This document shows positions 32,775-42,332 of a stretch of DNA of 64,000 nucleotides, in pieces (the stretch's first letter is position 1; each line of letters starts with the position of its first letter). The DNA comes from Actinernus sp. WN-2022 (lineage: Eukaryota > Cnidaria > Anthozoa > Actiniaria > Actinernidae), in assembly GCA_030867875.1 (NCBI GenBank), contig JAOWCC010001589.1, positions 142,139,745 to 142,203,744 of the forward strand, in the 5' to 3' direction. The notes beneath the pieces are model-generated. The model saw only the letters and a program-made list of their open reading frames with translations. It was not told the DNA's origin and searched no databases. The translations under genes and the position numbers were made by a program.

Positions 32775-33740
32775 TTAAATCTTTAGCCAAGGCTGCAACA
32801 GTTGAGGAGCAACTGCGGCTAGGTCCTGAGGAGCAATGCGAATATATGTTTGATACGCATCGCTAGTCCACCGCCCCAATGTTTTAATCAGAGATTCTGA
32901 TAAACCTGCAAGAGAAGCCGCTGTGGCGGCTCCGATGCGGAGGCTGTGAGATGAGAAGTGGCCTATCACCTTTGCATCTGTGAGAGCTTTGCTGAGCAGG
33001 CTGTTGAATTTCGCTTTGATCAAAGCAGAACCGTCCTGTAGAATGAATAGGGGCCCCGGGGCTGGGCTCCTGACAGCCAAATAGGCAAACAACGCGTCCA
33101 CAGGGCATACTTGGGTAAATGTGCGGCCCACCACAATAGTAGATCCCTGGCGGAAAGGATCTGATTTAGAAGCCTTGATGCGAACAAACGGGAGGCTAGA
33201 CTTCGCATGAGAGTCTACAACCAAGTCATCCACTGTAAGATGGAGAGTGGGATCAAAGCCTTCTAATGAGGGGCTGGTAAATTCACTGTAGCGAAGAAAA
33301 CCAAAGAAGGCAAGGCAAATAGCAGCCCAAAGCATGACGTCTCCTGGCGAACTGGGAACCAGAACTGAGCGTAAGGACGCCAAGACAGCTGGAGTAATTG
33401 GCAGCCTTGTGTCCTTGGAACGACCTTGACGCCTGCGGACACCACGAACAGCCCGTTGAAGACGTAAACAGTTCTGTAATGGATTGGGAAAGCCCAAGTC
33501 GATATGAAGGGACCGCACAGAACTAAGGCACACCTTAATGGTGGATGTAGAGAGATTGTTGCCTGCCATGAAGACAACAAAGGCGACAAGGCAGTCTTCT
33601 GAGGCAGGTAGGCTTTCAGATACCAGGTTAGAGCGCTTGCAGAAGGAGAGAAACAGCCTTTGACCTGATGAATAGGATTTCCGGGAGTTAGCAGCAAGCC
33701 CTGCATGCAAGAGGGAGCACATCTCCGATGTTAGAACCAC
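32775..33740 (-). CDS. Tyrosine recombinase of the Ngaro-like element
   Basis: 321 codons. The N-terminal half has the SAM-like core-binding region (SRKSYSSGQRLFLSFC, helical). The catalytic half carries FLRYSEFTS (box I Arg), then SSHSLRIGAATAA (His-x-x-Arg, about 32930-32955) and DAYQTYIRI, whose Tyr is the nucleophile (about 32845). The enzyme would insert the circular DNA copy by strand exchange at a short shared sequence. It overlaps the end of the RT/RNase H frame by 10 bases, so translation may need re-initiation or frame change. The frame is intact and all the catalytic residues visible to me are present. The start chosen is the ATG at 33740. Confidence 0.93.
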   Translation of the reverse strand: MVLTSEMCSLLHAGLAANSRKSYSSGQRLFLSFCKRSNLVSESLPASEDCLVAFVVFMAGNNLSTSTIKVCLSSVRSLHIDLGFPNPLQNCLRLQRAVRGVRRRQGRSKDTRLPITPAVLASLRSVLVPSSPGDVMLWAAICLAFFGFLRYSEFTSPSLEGFDPTLHLTVDDLVVDSHAKSSLPFVRIKASKSDPFRQGSTIVVGRTFTQVCPVDALFAYLAVRSPAPGPLFILQDGSALIKAKFNSLLSKALTDAKVIGHFSSHSLRIGAATAASLAGLSESLIKTLGRWTSDAYQTYIRIAPQDLAAVAPQLLQPWLKI

Positions 33741-35330
33741 TTTGTCAGCGAGAGTAAAAGGTGTTGAGGAATGGAGACTGGGGAATGATCTGCGGCAGGA
33801 GCCAACTGACGGAATCTGTGCATCTGAGAACGAGAGAGGGCATCAGCAACCGAGTTTGTAACACCTGGAATGTGTGTGGCTGACACAATAAAGGAGAAAT
33901 TGGTGGAAGCCAAAATTAAACTACGTAATAGGTGCATCACACAAGGGGAACGGGAGGTGCTGGAGCGCAGGGCAGACACTACAGCTTCATTGTCCATGTG
34001 GAACAAAATGCGTTTTGCTGTCCACTGGGAGCCCCAGATGTGGGCGGCCACTACCACTGGGAATAGCTCTTTGAATGCGATAGGAAGAGGCAAACATTGA
34101 GAAGGCCAAAGGCCCTGGAACCAGTGTCCTTGGTATATGGCACCAAAATCTATGGTACCGGAGGCATCACTGGCAGCCTGGAAATCGGACGGCGGGAGCC
34201 AGTTTGGCATTAGAAAGAAACTACAGCCATTCCAGTCGGAGAGAAAGTATTCCCACCACAGCAGATCAGTCTTAACTGTAGAGGAGAGGCGAATATGATG
34301 CGCTGGAGAGGACACTTTGCAAGTCAGATTTATGAGTCTCCGAAGGAAGGTGCGACCAGGGCGGATAACCTTGCAGCAGTGATGTAGTAAACCAATGAGT
34401 GATTGCAGTTCCTTGAGAGAACATGAACGGCGAGAAATCCAAGACTTAACGACTGTACGAACCTTCAGCAATTTTTCTTCTGGCAGGCGAGCCTCCAAAC
34501 GGGTAAAATCTAGGAGGATGCCCAAGAAGCAGAGCTGAGGGGCTGGGCCTACGGATTTGTGAATAGCGAGAGGAACTCCTAGATCGTTGCAAGCGCGGGA
34601 AAAGGCATCCATGTTCTGCTGGCAGACAAGGGAGTTTGGAGGACCAAGTGTGAAGTAGTCATCTAAATAATGTATCAATGGCGAGACCTTGAAGTGATGA
34701 GTTGCAATCCACTGCAAGCCTTCTGCGATGCGGTTGAAGATAGACGGGGCAGATCGAAGGCCGAAAGGTAGAGCTAAGTCGATGTACAACTGGTCTCTCC
34801 AAACCATGCCCAAGAGAAAACGATCATCTGGGTGAATAGGAACAATACGATAGGCACTTTCGATATCCAATTTGCCCATCAGGGAACCGCGACCACAGGA
34901 AAGAATGAGGTCAATGGCTTCATCTATGCTTGTGAAATGGACGGGGAAGTCCTCTTTGGATATTCCGTCGTTAACGCGTGACCCTTCTGTGAAGGAGAGG
35001 TCAAGGATCAGTCTCCATTTCCCTGGTTGGCCCCGCTTAACAATAACACCAAATCTGCTAGAGTGGAAGAGTAGAACAGGAGGGGATGTAAACGGGCCGG
35101 CCACTCGACCCAATGAACATTCCTTAGCCAGGTACTCGTCTATAACTATTGGCCGAGAAAGGGCTGACTGCAAATTATGAGGTGCAGAGCGAAGAGGCGA
35201 ACCAGAGAAGCCGCAGTGGAACCCTTCTGCAATGCCTGTAATGACGAAAGAGGCAAGGGGTTGGTCAGGATGCGATGAGAGAAGATTGATCCAGCGAGAG
35301 AGCCGAAGAGGAGTTACTGATGAGACACTA
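33731..35330 (-). CDS. Ngaro-like reverse transcriptase and RNase H
   Basis: The frame has an internal ATG at 35173, but family-like residues continue upstream to about 35330 (TPLRLSRWINLL, HPDQPLASFVITGI), so the true protein begins earlier, probably by fusion or readthrough from gag. RT motifs: GKWRLILDLS, LDIESAYRIVPIHP (Asp), LPFGLRSAPSIF, LIHYLDDYF (catalytic Asp pair, about 34650-34676), LCFLGILLDF. RNase H follows: ASDASGTIDFGA (Asp), KELFPVVVAAHIWG (Glu), LFHMDNEAVVSAL (Asp), SVADALSRS (Asp). It turns element RNA into DNA. It overlaps the recombinase start by 10 bases. No methyltransferase domain is present. No stop or frameshift within 33731-35173. Confidence 0.9.
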
Positions 35331-35383
35331 GTAGGAGTAGCCAGGCAGGATTTTGATGAGGAGTAGAGGAGGAGGTGGAGGGT

Positions 35384-36627
35384 TCACTTCCTCCTCTCCT
35401 TCCGAAAGGGCTGGAACTCGGATGATGTGGAACGGCGCTTCAGAGGCAACGGTGTCGGGGCCTGAGACTGAGAAACTCTTAAGGGACAGTCAAGGGCTCT
35501 GTGGATATCTAAGCAGCCTTCGGTGCTACACACGTGGCGGAAACGGCAAACCCGAAAACTCGAAATACACTGACCGGAGTTCCAAGAGCGGCAAGTGAAT
35601 AGACTAGTAGTGGAACCGGTAGCCTCAAAGGTGGAACGCTGAGCGCCTCTGGCTGATAGAACTGGGGACGTCCAAGGGCAGAGCTCCGTCGAATGGTCCA
35701 TTGCCTGGCAACTCCGACAAAAGACTGTAGCCTTGTTGGCATTTGTGAAGCTGAGGCTCCACAAACTGGGATGTGGTTCCCCCAGGAAAGTGAAGGCTTG
35801 TTCGCTGCTAGAGCTCGAAAGCTGCGATCGTAGGCAAACCAATGGGGGGTTTGGTAGTTGTGGGCAGACCGGCAAATCAGGAGAAGATAGGCCAAAAGGT
35901 CGGACGATCTGTGGGGAGAAGAGGACAGCACCACCGCAGCATACATGCAGAAGGCCTCCACCCAATCATGGAAGTTTAGCAGAGCTTTATGTTTAGGTCT
36001 AGTAGGTGCCAGCTCTAAGTAAGGGGCAAGAGAGTTAGTAGTTGACAATCTGACAGTAGCTGGCTTGGAAGGATCAGGGATAGATGACAGATTGGCTGGC
36101 AGGAAATCTGTTAAATCAACGAACTGCCCAGAATTTGCCAGGTTGACTAGTTTGGGAGGAATTGGTGGAAGGGAATCCGCTACGAGAAATGGCCGGGTAG
36201 AGAAAGGTGTCGGAGCTGCCGGCATCGGAATTAACGACCAACCAGGCAGCACTGGTCCGGGAACAAAAGTAGATGGAATGGAAGGAATCGGGAAAGGAGC
36301 CGATTGAGCAGAACGCATGAAGTAGGGGGCCGACCAAACAGAAGAATACGTACCTGCTGTATCTGAACGAGCCGGGAAGGACGGGAACGAAGGAGATGCT
36401 GTTCGAGGCGGCGAAACTGAGGCCGCCGAAGGCCCTGGCACTGAAGAACTGTCAGAGGCCACGACCGTTGAAGATGGTACTGATGGCCGGAACCCTGCCT
36501 GAATCAAAGCCGAAACTAGACTTTGAAAGTTCGACGAGGAAGAGAGATTGACATCAGCATCCGAACCTGATGGACTTGCCGTGTTTCCGATCGCCTCTGG
36601 ATCTGACATGTTGTTCGATCGCTGCAT
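35384..36627 (-). pseudogene. Ngaro-like gag with one frameshift
   Basis: The frame starts at 36627 (MQRSNNMSDPEA) with a Ser/Pro-rich N terminus, then the DIRS-type gag core (FVDLTDFLPANLSSIPDP, FHDWVEAFCMYAAVV, AYLLLICRSAHNY, WFAYDRSFR). Near 35778 in a C/G run the similarity moves to another frame, which encodes a zinc-knuckle-like CRSCQAMDHSTELC and a Cys-rich CRFRHVCSTEGCLDIHRALDC, closing at 35384. In related elements these parts form a single protein that packages the RNA. The frame change at a homopolymer may be a real mutation, a programmed shift or an assembly error. Confidence 0.75.
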
Positions 36628-36723
36628 TCCACCAACGATACCGCGAGTCCGACGAAGAAACTATATTTTATTTCGATCCAGCGAAGCCAGCAATATTAAG
36701 ATGAGCACTGAGATCGTGGAGGC

Positions 36724-36931
36724 AAATTACCAGCGAGGAACGCTAATAATCCTGGCAACAGCGAACGTGAGACCAACACTCGCGAGCGATGCGAAGAGTA
36801 ACTGAGAACCCGCCAAAATTCAGTAAACAAAAGTCCCGAATGAGACGCCGGCCCAGGCCCCGCGGAGAATGCCACAGTAAGACCAATAGCGCTGGTGTAT
36901 TTAACCATTTCTAAATTGCATTTAGTCTCGA
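36724..36931 (-). repeat. Ngaro repeat A1 (left end on minus strand)
   Basis: 208-bp copy of A2. Its outer edge CTCGA meets CTAACG of the Harbinger exon. Confidence 0.93.
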
Positions 36932-37243
36932 CTAACGCTCGAAGCGTACTATTTGAAAGAAGACTAAGAAAAGTGAAGGAGAAAAGAAAGCACAGGTTTT
37001 GGGTCCGAAAAATCTTTCAACGACGAGAGGAACATGCGTTGTTGCTAGTATCTGAACTGGTAGACGCCATTTTGTCGAGTGCGAGAAAACCTGGGTGCAT
37101 CATGGAAACTAGGCTTAAGAACGTGCGGCTAAATATAGTGACACCATGTGCAATTGCATTTCGTTTCATGATACGGTTTTGCGCACTGAGGTCGGGGAGC
37201 CTTCAAAATCACTCCAAACCTTTTCTCCTCTGAGCTAAAGCCT

Positions 37244-37460
37244 AGTTTCCATATAATCGCTACGATCGCTAAAAAATTGGCCCAGCGATCGTAGCGATCA
37301 TATGGAAACCAATTTTTCGGCGATCGTAGCGATCGCGATCGCCGAGATAGAACGACTCTATCTCGGCGATCGTGGCGATCGAAACGATTATATGGAAACC
37401 ACTCTCCAGCGATCGTGGCGATCATAACGATCCAAACGATCCCATAAAGCATTGCTCACA
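37244..37460. repeat. GATCG-rich subterminal repeats
   Basis: About ten copies of words such as GCGATCGTAGCGATC and TATGGAAACC in both orientations, including a local palindrome centred near 37354. Such clusters usually bind the transposase. Confidence 0.8.
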
Positions 37461-37507
37461 AACAGAAACATCCCATGATGCACCCAGGTTTTCTCGCACT
37501 CGGCAAA

Positions 37508-37798
37508 ATGGCGTCTACCAGTGCAGATACTAGCAACGACGCGAGTTTTATGGAAGAAGTCCAGGTATACGAATGCCTATACAATAAATTAAGCAAAGCC
37601 ATATATTACAAGGACAAGTTTGTCAAAATCAACTGCTGGAAAAAAATTGCCGAAAAGTTATCGATAACTCCTAGCGAAGCAGAAACGAAGTTCAAAAACA
37701 TTAGAAGACGATACCCTCGGGCTCAGGGAGGGAAGCAGTGCTTCAGATTACTCTTGTTCGACCTCCGTCACTTACCTGTAGAAAAATTCTCTAAATAA
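37508..37798 (+). pseudogene. MADF/Myb-like protein of the Harbinger element, truncated
   Basis: From the ATG at 37508 (MASTSADTSN; an earlier in-frame ATG is at 37475) the frame encodes a MADF-type helix-turn-helix domain: VYECLYNKLSKAIYYKD, NCWKKIAEKLSITPSE, KFKNIRRRYPRA. Such proteins accompany PIF/Harbinger transposases, bind DNA and help nuclear import. After about residue 80 the domain is cut and the frame reads into the antisense of the transposase exon, so it is incomplete. The start of the same gene survives in element 1 near 37033-37075 on the minus strand. Confidence 0.75.
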
Positions 37799-37953
37799 GC
37801 TCCATATTCCTCTCGTCGTTGAAAGATTTTTCGGACCCAAAACCTGTGCTTTCTTTTCTCCTTCACTTGTCTTTGTCTTCTTCGCTTTAAGATGGCGAGA
37901 AAGATCAAATTGTACGCTTCAATCGTTAGTCGTTGGTTCAATGCAGCCGCCAT
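37795..37953 (-). pseudogene. Harbinger transposase N-terminal exon (copy 2)
   Basis: The minus-strand ATG at 37953 begins MAAALNQRLTIEAYNL, followed by a basic stretch and KHRFWVRKIFQRREEYGAYLE, the N-terminal signature of PIF/Harbinger transposases, then the deletion junction. It keeps the sequence CAACGACTAACG uninterrupted, the target that Ngaro used in copy 1. Confidence 0.8.
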
Positions 37954-38144
37954 GTTGGAAAAGATCCCGCCAGAAAGACTGAGGGCAAAGACCGCCAAGA
38001 CCCAGGCCTCCTCAACGTTTTCTGTGTGCTTGGACGATCGTGGCGATCGTATGGAAACCGGTCAAAGATTTAGGATCGCTACGATCGCCGCGATCGCTGG
38101 GCCAAATTTTCAGCGATTGTAGCGATTATATGGAAACTAGACTT

Positions 38145-38589
38145 AAAATAATCATGCACCAAATCGTACATTTCACAGCGTGTATTATAATGATGAAATT
38201 AGCCATATTGGAAGCGTAGCTGTTGGGGGCATTTACAAGTTCGTCTTTTTGTTTCGAGCATTTCATGCGATTTTGTTTTCTCTCATCGTGACTATAACTC
38301 AAATGAAAAAATATATATTCAGTGCTATTGGGTGGGTCACTGAAAACAAAGTTATGAAATGTACGATTTTCTTCATAATTAGAAAGCTCAGAGGAGAAAG
38401 AGCTTGAAGTGATTTTGAAGGTTTCAACCAGCTACATTCCCGACCTCAGAGCGCAAAAACGTATCCATGAAACGAAATGTCACAAAATATGTTGTCCAAC
38501 AACATACTCGCGAACGAGGCCAAAGTTTTCGTTAAGATTTTTTAATATTTAAATAAATTCAAAATTGCCACTTTTCACCAAATATTTAC
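38145..38589. other. No recognisable feature
   Basis: No supported gene or repeat. Confidence 0.4.
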
Positions 38590-38766
38590 AATAGCCCACT
38601 TCCGCGATATGCTTTACTTGTCACGCACAAAGGTTTCAATACGAGGCACCGTGCTAAGTTAAATTTATTCTTTTCACAGAGAAAAGAATAAATTTAATTT
38701 AGCACGGAGCTTCGTATTGAAACCTTTGTGAGTGACAAGGAAAGCATATCGCGGAAGTGGGCTATT
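38590..38766. mobile_element. Near-perfect hairpin MITE, 177 bp
   Basis: AATAGCCCACTTCCGCGATA and its reverse complement at 38747-38766 form the ends; complementarity continues almost to the centre (about 38680) with a few mismatches. Confidence 0.93.
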
Positions 38767-39109
38767 GACATTTCCTTGGTCATCTATAGTAACATACTCC
38801 GTCCCGCTTTCTCGATTTTCTTGTAGTTGACACAGTAGTTTCCTATTGGTGTTAAACTATAGATTACCGGGTAGAATTGGAAGCGGCGATCAGAGTTGCC
38901 TGAAATTTTGCATGAAATTTGCAAACATAATATTTTGCGGTAACATTTATCTCTTTTGCTGTAGAAGTTTCTATTCCATCGATTTTCTTGAAACTCGTTA
39001 CCAGCAAAGCTCATGGGTTAGTTAATCTAATATATATATATAGGCAAGCCTATGAGCGGGGCTCCTAATAATCAAATACGAAGAGATGCACGCGCATATA
39101 TGTGATGGC
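38767..39109. other. Unique flank with short TA repeat
   Basis: A (TA) run lies near 39030. No gene. Confidence 0.4.
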
Positions 39110-40309
39110 TTAAGGACGGTGCCTACTAATTGCAAACCAATTTGTTTTCTAAAAAATTATATGGATTGTTTGAACCCCCTAAGGAGCTTTTGAAATCAGA
39201 AAAAAAATTATGGGGTACCCATACGTTTAAGAGAGATAATCGCAAAAAGTGTTGACTCAGCATTTTTCTTTGTCCGAGAAACTATTTTTAATTCGATTAA
39301 TATTTTGGGTTATCTGGCAAAATATTAGGACAAAAAACGTTAGACATAGCGTTCTTCACAAAGGATGCCAATCAAACCATTTATCTTACAATGATTATCA
39401 TTTTTTGTACAAATTTTGCTTTGTAAGCCTCATTAGTGATCATGAACAGATATAGAAATGAACATCAAGTTTCAATTTTATAAAGACAAAAAATATATGT
39501 AAACGTTGTTTAGCTTCTATATTATAGATTACAAAAAGAAAAATGGGGGTATCCAAGCGTTTTAAAAAGTTATGTGGACGGTATGCCTCTTTATCGCTAA
39601 TTTTATTTTCAAAAATTGACATTTTTTACCAAGGCCTCCCTAGTAAGTCTGAAAATTGGTTTCTTTTATTGCATTCTGGGAGATTTTCAAGATGGCGGTG
39701 GGGAAAAGAGTCAGTCTTTCTTCATTGAAAATCAAAGCTGTTACTGCTTCCTTTGTGCTCAAACCCCATACAGTCCTTCCTTCTTCATTCTTCTTTGGAT
39801 TTCCAAGAGGTTTACCCGTTTTCACAAAGCTTATTTGACCGTATTCACACATTGTTTATACTCGGGCGAGTCCATGTTTGGAGAAACTGACGAAACTCGA
39901 AAGCATCGACAGGCCTAAAGCACAAGGCGCTGGGCGAAAAGTCAGCAGCGATTCATGGCAGTCCAAACAACCTTCATTCAATTGGTCGGGTAAATTTCCT
40001 AAATCTACGATTCTTCGACCATCTTCCCACGATAAATCATTGAAATGGTCGGCTCATTTAATACCATTTCAGCTGAAAATTGTCTTTCGTGGCCGTGTAG
40101 TGGAATTTAAAGATTTCCCAAATCGTTCATTTCTCAAGCATATCTTTCTACCGTATTTTAAAATCCTTCATCTTTCTATCTGTAAAATTACACAATTAAC
40201 ACAGCTTTTTCACAATACTTCTGCAAATGGCCTGTCTCGCGGGATGACCCGCGGGACGCAAGATTCGCAGAACGGCGTGCGCGCTGACAATAGTAGGCAC
40301 CGTCCTTAA
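39110..40309. mobile_element. Non-autonomous element with TTAA ends
   Basis: TTAAGGACGGTGCCTACTA at 39110 and its reverse complement ending at 40309 (TAGTAGGCACCGTCCTTAA) enclose 1.2 kb. TTAA is found at both edges as part of the palindromic end, consistent with piggyBac- or Kolobok-type target use. Open frames at 39616-40309 overlap in several frames without a recognisable domain, so they are taken as non-coding. Confidence 0.8.
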
Positions 40310-40560
40310 TTAGTGCATGTGTAGTTGCGTTGCACGCGCATATGTAACGGGAAATGTAATGTGTGCGTGCAGACGTAATTATGAAAATAAATTATGCACG
40401 TACATATTAATTGCACGCGCATATGTAACGGCAAAGGTGACGACAACAACAGAAAGAACATGACGTGTATGAATGCACGCGAAGATGTAAAGGAAATTAA
40501 ATTTGGAAATTGAATGTTTTACGCATTACCGCAAAGAATTTACACTGATCATTGAGATAA
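40310..40560. repeat. Degenerate repeats of TGCACGCGCATATGTAACGG
   Basis: Three or four imperfect copies between 40310 and 40495 and one at 39085 on the other side of the TTAA element, so the element seems to have inserted into this repeat. Confidence 0.65.
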
Positions 40561-40829
40561 CTTAGAAAATGACAGAATCCCATAAACGAAAGATTGAATG
40601 TAAAGGACAGGACGGCGTTAAAAGCCATACAAAATCGAGCTCGAAAACCTCACGTTCCGCGGGCGGGCTAGCCTGCGTACAGCATCCCCTACTTGAGGGA
40701 GAACGGCGATTTCATCGTTTCCGTTTCTCCCCATGTAGGGTCTGCGACTCAGAGCCCAAAACCGTGTCCGTGACGTCACTTCCAAATTTCTGGTAATTAG
40801 CTATTTATGCATAACGAAGTGAAAACGAG

Positions 40830-41045
40830 ATGGCGATTGAAATGAGATTTCGAAGTGTAAAGTCTGTCGCAGAGGAAATTTCTCTCAAATTTGGAATCCC
40901 ATCTCTCCAATGTGAACAGCTTAATGCTTCATCGCCAGAAATTCGAGACATGGTTATTGCGCAACACATATTGACCCCTGTTCACTGTGTGAAATGGGTC
41001 GTGAAAATTTACAGAGAAATATATGGGATCCTAAACAATGTACAG
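40830..41045 (+). CDS. Possible first exon, unknown protein
   Basis: ATG at 40830 opens 72 codons ending at CAG before GTCAGT, a plausible donor (phase 0). The product is mixed helical (RSVKSVAEEISLKFGIP, HCVKWVVKIYREIYGIL). I do not recognise it and find no following exon. A non-coding origin is possible. Confidence 0.25.
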
Positions 41046-41227
41046 GTCAGTTTTCATTTTTTTACGTCGGAAAACAAACTGATTTGAACGCCACAAGGTT
41101 GAACTTCAAGTGAAAAGTCGTCTAATTTTAGATTGATTTCTATTCGCTCTTCAGTTTACCACGCAATGGGTTCCTGGCGCGTGTGTCAAAGTGTGATTTT
41201 ATTCATTTGTGCCATATAATAAAAACC

Positions 41228-41356
41228 TTATTGACCAAGCTTGTTCGGTCAAGATGGGGGGATATTGGCCTCGTTCATTTTTTGCGTTTTTATGGACCTC
41301 GACAAAAATGAACTCGACCAATATCCCCCCATCTTGACCTCACGCTTGGTCAATAA
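41228..41356. mobile_element. Fold-back MITE, about 128 bp
   Basis: TTATTGACCAAGC, then GGTCAAGATGGGGGGATATTGG at the left; the reverse complement at the right. ACCT flanks both sides, a possible 4-bp target duplication. It sits just before the first unit of the tandem array. Confidence 0.85.
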
Positions 41357-41710
41357 CCTCTACATATCTGTCCTGGCGGAGAGCAAATATCGTGTCACGT
41401 GACGCATTCAACCAATCACGTGCGAGAGAAAATATTTGATGGGCGAATTAAGTGAAGGATTAGTAGATGTTTCAGGTCACTTGTTCTTTGTCACACGGCG
41501 GCCATGATTAATCCCAGGAGAATAAAAACCTTTGTTTTTCCCCGTCTGACCTCGTTCTGAAATTACTTAGTGCGAGGCTACACGCGGGAAATCTATTTTT
41601 CTAGTCAAGATGGCCGCCACGTACATGTGATAAAAGTGAACGGGTCTTGAGAGAAAGATCCTCCCGCAAGGTGTTCTTTTCTGTACTTGTATTTTGTTTT
41701 ATTATTACAG

Positions 41711-41850
41711 AAGGATTAGCCAGCAAATTATACGAAAGGGGTAACGAAAATAGTATTGGTCAGTTTAGCCTTACAATACCTCCACCCATAACCACACTGG
41801 GGGTAAAGAACTTATTATCCTTACAGAGTCAAAACTCGTGCTACCCGCTG
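41711..41850 (+). pseudogene. Unit 1 upstream conserved segment (possible exon, frameshifted)
   Basis: After a strong acceptor (pyrimidines then TTATTACAG) a segment encodes KLYERGNENSIGQF, LTIPPPITTLGVKN in all five units (others at 48285, 54858, 58209, 61554). In unit 1 one C is missing (TTATCCTTACAG), which shifts the frame. It is unclear if the segment is translated. Confidence 0.4.
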
Positions 41851-42034
41851 GTGACAGGTCTGCAAAACACTTGCGCATGCGTGAATTTCACCCCGTAAAT
41901 CACGCTCGCGCGCATCATTTTAGTTGAAATTTCACTCGAAATTTGGACTTCAAAGCATTTTAGGAGCATTTGGGGCTGCTCCCGCGATTTCTACCGCTGA
42001 CTGGGCATGCGCAGCCTTCTGCAGACCTGTCCCC
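41851..42034. mobile_element. Intronic MITE, about 184 bp (in all five units)
   Basis: Ends GACAGGTCTGCA and TGCAGACCTGTC, with inner GCGCATGCG words. The same element is at 48425-48608, 54999-55182, 58350-58533 and 61695-61878, so it was inserted before the array was amplified. Confidence 0.8.
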
Positions 42035-42332
42035 GCTGCGTTTTGAGGACTGTCACGCAATCACTGGAAAAATCGGTTCATGTACAGACTTTGAAGAACT
42101 ATGTAAAAGTTTGTAAAATAAACTTGAGCATCTTACAGCCATTTTACAGACTTTGGAAAATATTTGGAAAATATCGGTGAATGTACAAACATTGTTTTAC
42201 CAACATTTTACACACTTTTTACACAGTCCTTCAGAGTCTGTAAATGGTGGAATATTTCCAGTGGATATATAGCCCGCGTTCATCAGTCGAATCATACGAG
42301 CAGGTGTGCCTTTGATAGTTATTATTACAGCC

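Larger units (their letters stand above)
31692..36931 (-). mobile_element. Ngaro-like tyrosine-recombinase retrotransposon
   Basis: On the minus strand the order is A1 (36931-36724, 208 bp), gag, RT/RNase H, tyrosine recombinase, B1 (32205-32081, 125 bp), A2 (32083-31876, 208 bp), a 59-bp spacer, B2 (31816-31692, 125 bp). A1/A2 and B1/B2 agree in length and nearly every base. This split direct repeat layout is that of Ngaro/PAT-type DIRS-order elements, whose DNA circle is integrated by a tyrosine recombinase. No methyltransferase domain was seen after RNase H, which favours Ngaro. CGA is shared by both outer edges and the B1/A2 junction, without target duplication. Confidence 0.92.
31671..37040 (+). 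pseudogene. Harbinger transposase N-terminal exon, interrupted
   Basis: ATG at 31671 (MAAALNQR) is separated from its continuation at 36932 (LTLEAYYL, then frameshifted KVKEKRKHRFWVRKIFQRREE). RFWV..IFQRR is a conserved N-terminal motif of PIF/Harbinger transposases (DDE domain would follow). The second copy at 37795-37953 reads MAAALNQRLTIEAYNL continuously. The DDE domain is not present in either copy. Confidence 0.7.
31522..37117 (+). mobile_element. PIF/Harbinger-like transposon 1, carrying the Ngaro insert
   Basis: Left part 31522-31691 and right part 36932-37117 join across the Ngaro element. The left part matches the inverted sequence at about 37951-38112 of transposon 2, including the GCGATCG-rich subterminal repeat. 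The transposase first-exon ATG is at 31671. The right part contains the rest of that exon (KHRFWVRKIFQRREEH type) and then runs into the start of the MADF gene in opposite orientation, ending in a GGAAACTAGG-type terminus near 37117. The middle of the original element (DDE domain) is missing. Confidence 0.65.
37243..38144. mobile_element. PIF/Harbinger-like transposon 2 (internally deleted)
   Basis: Terminal inverted repeats of about 45 bp or more: CTAGTTTCCATATAATCGCT at the left (37243) and the reverse complement ending at 38144, continuing with GCGATCGTAGCGATC-type subterminal repeats. It carries a MADF gene start (plus strand) and the transposase first exon (minus strand) joined by a deletion near 37790, so it cannot encode a complete transposase. 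The convergent MADF plus DDE gene pair is the standard Harbinger layout. No clear 3-bp target duplication was found. Confidence 0.75.

Noticed and set aside
32636..36805. Plus-strand frames across the Ngaro element
   Set aside because: They are opposite to well-supported gag, RT/RNase H and recombinase frames.
39616..40309. Protein genes within the TTAA element
   Set aside because: Several overlapping frames of similar length, no recognisable domain, no conserved start.
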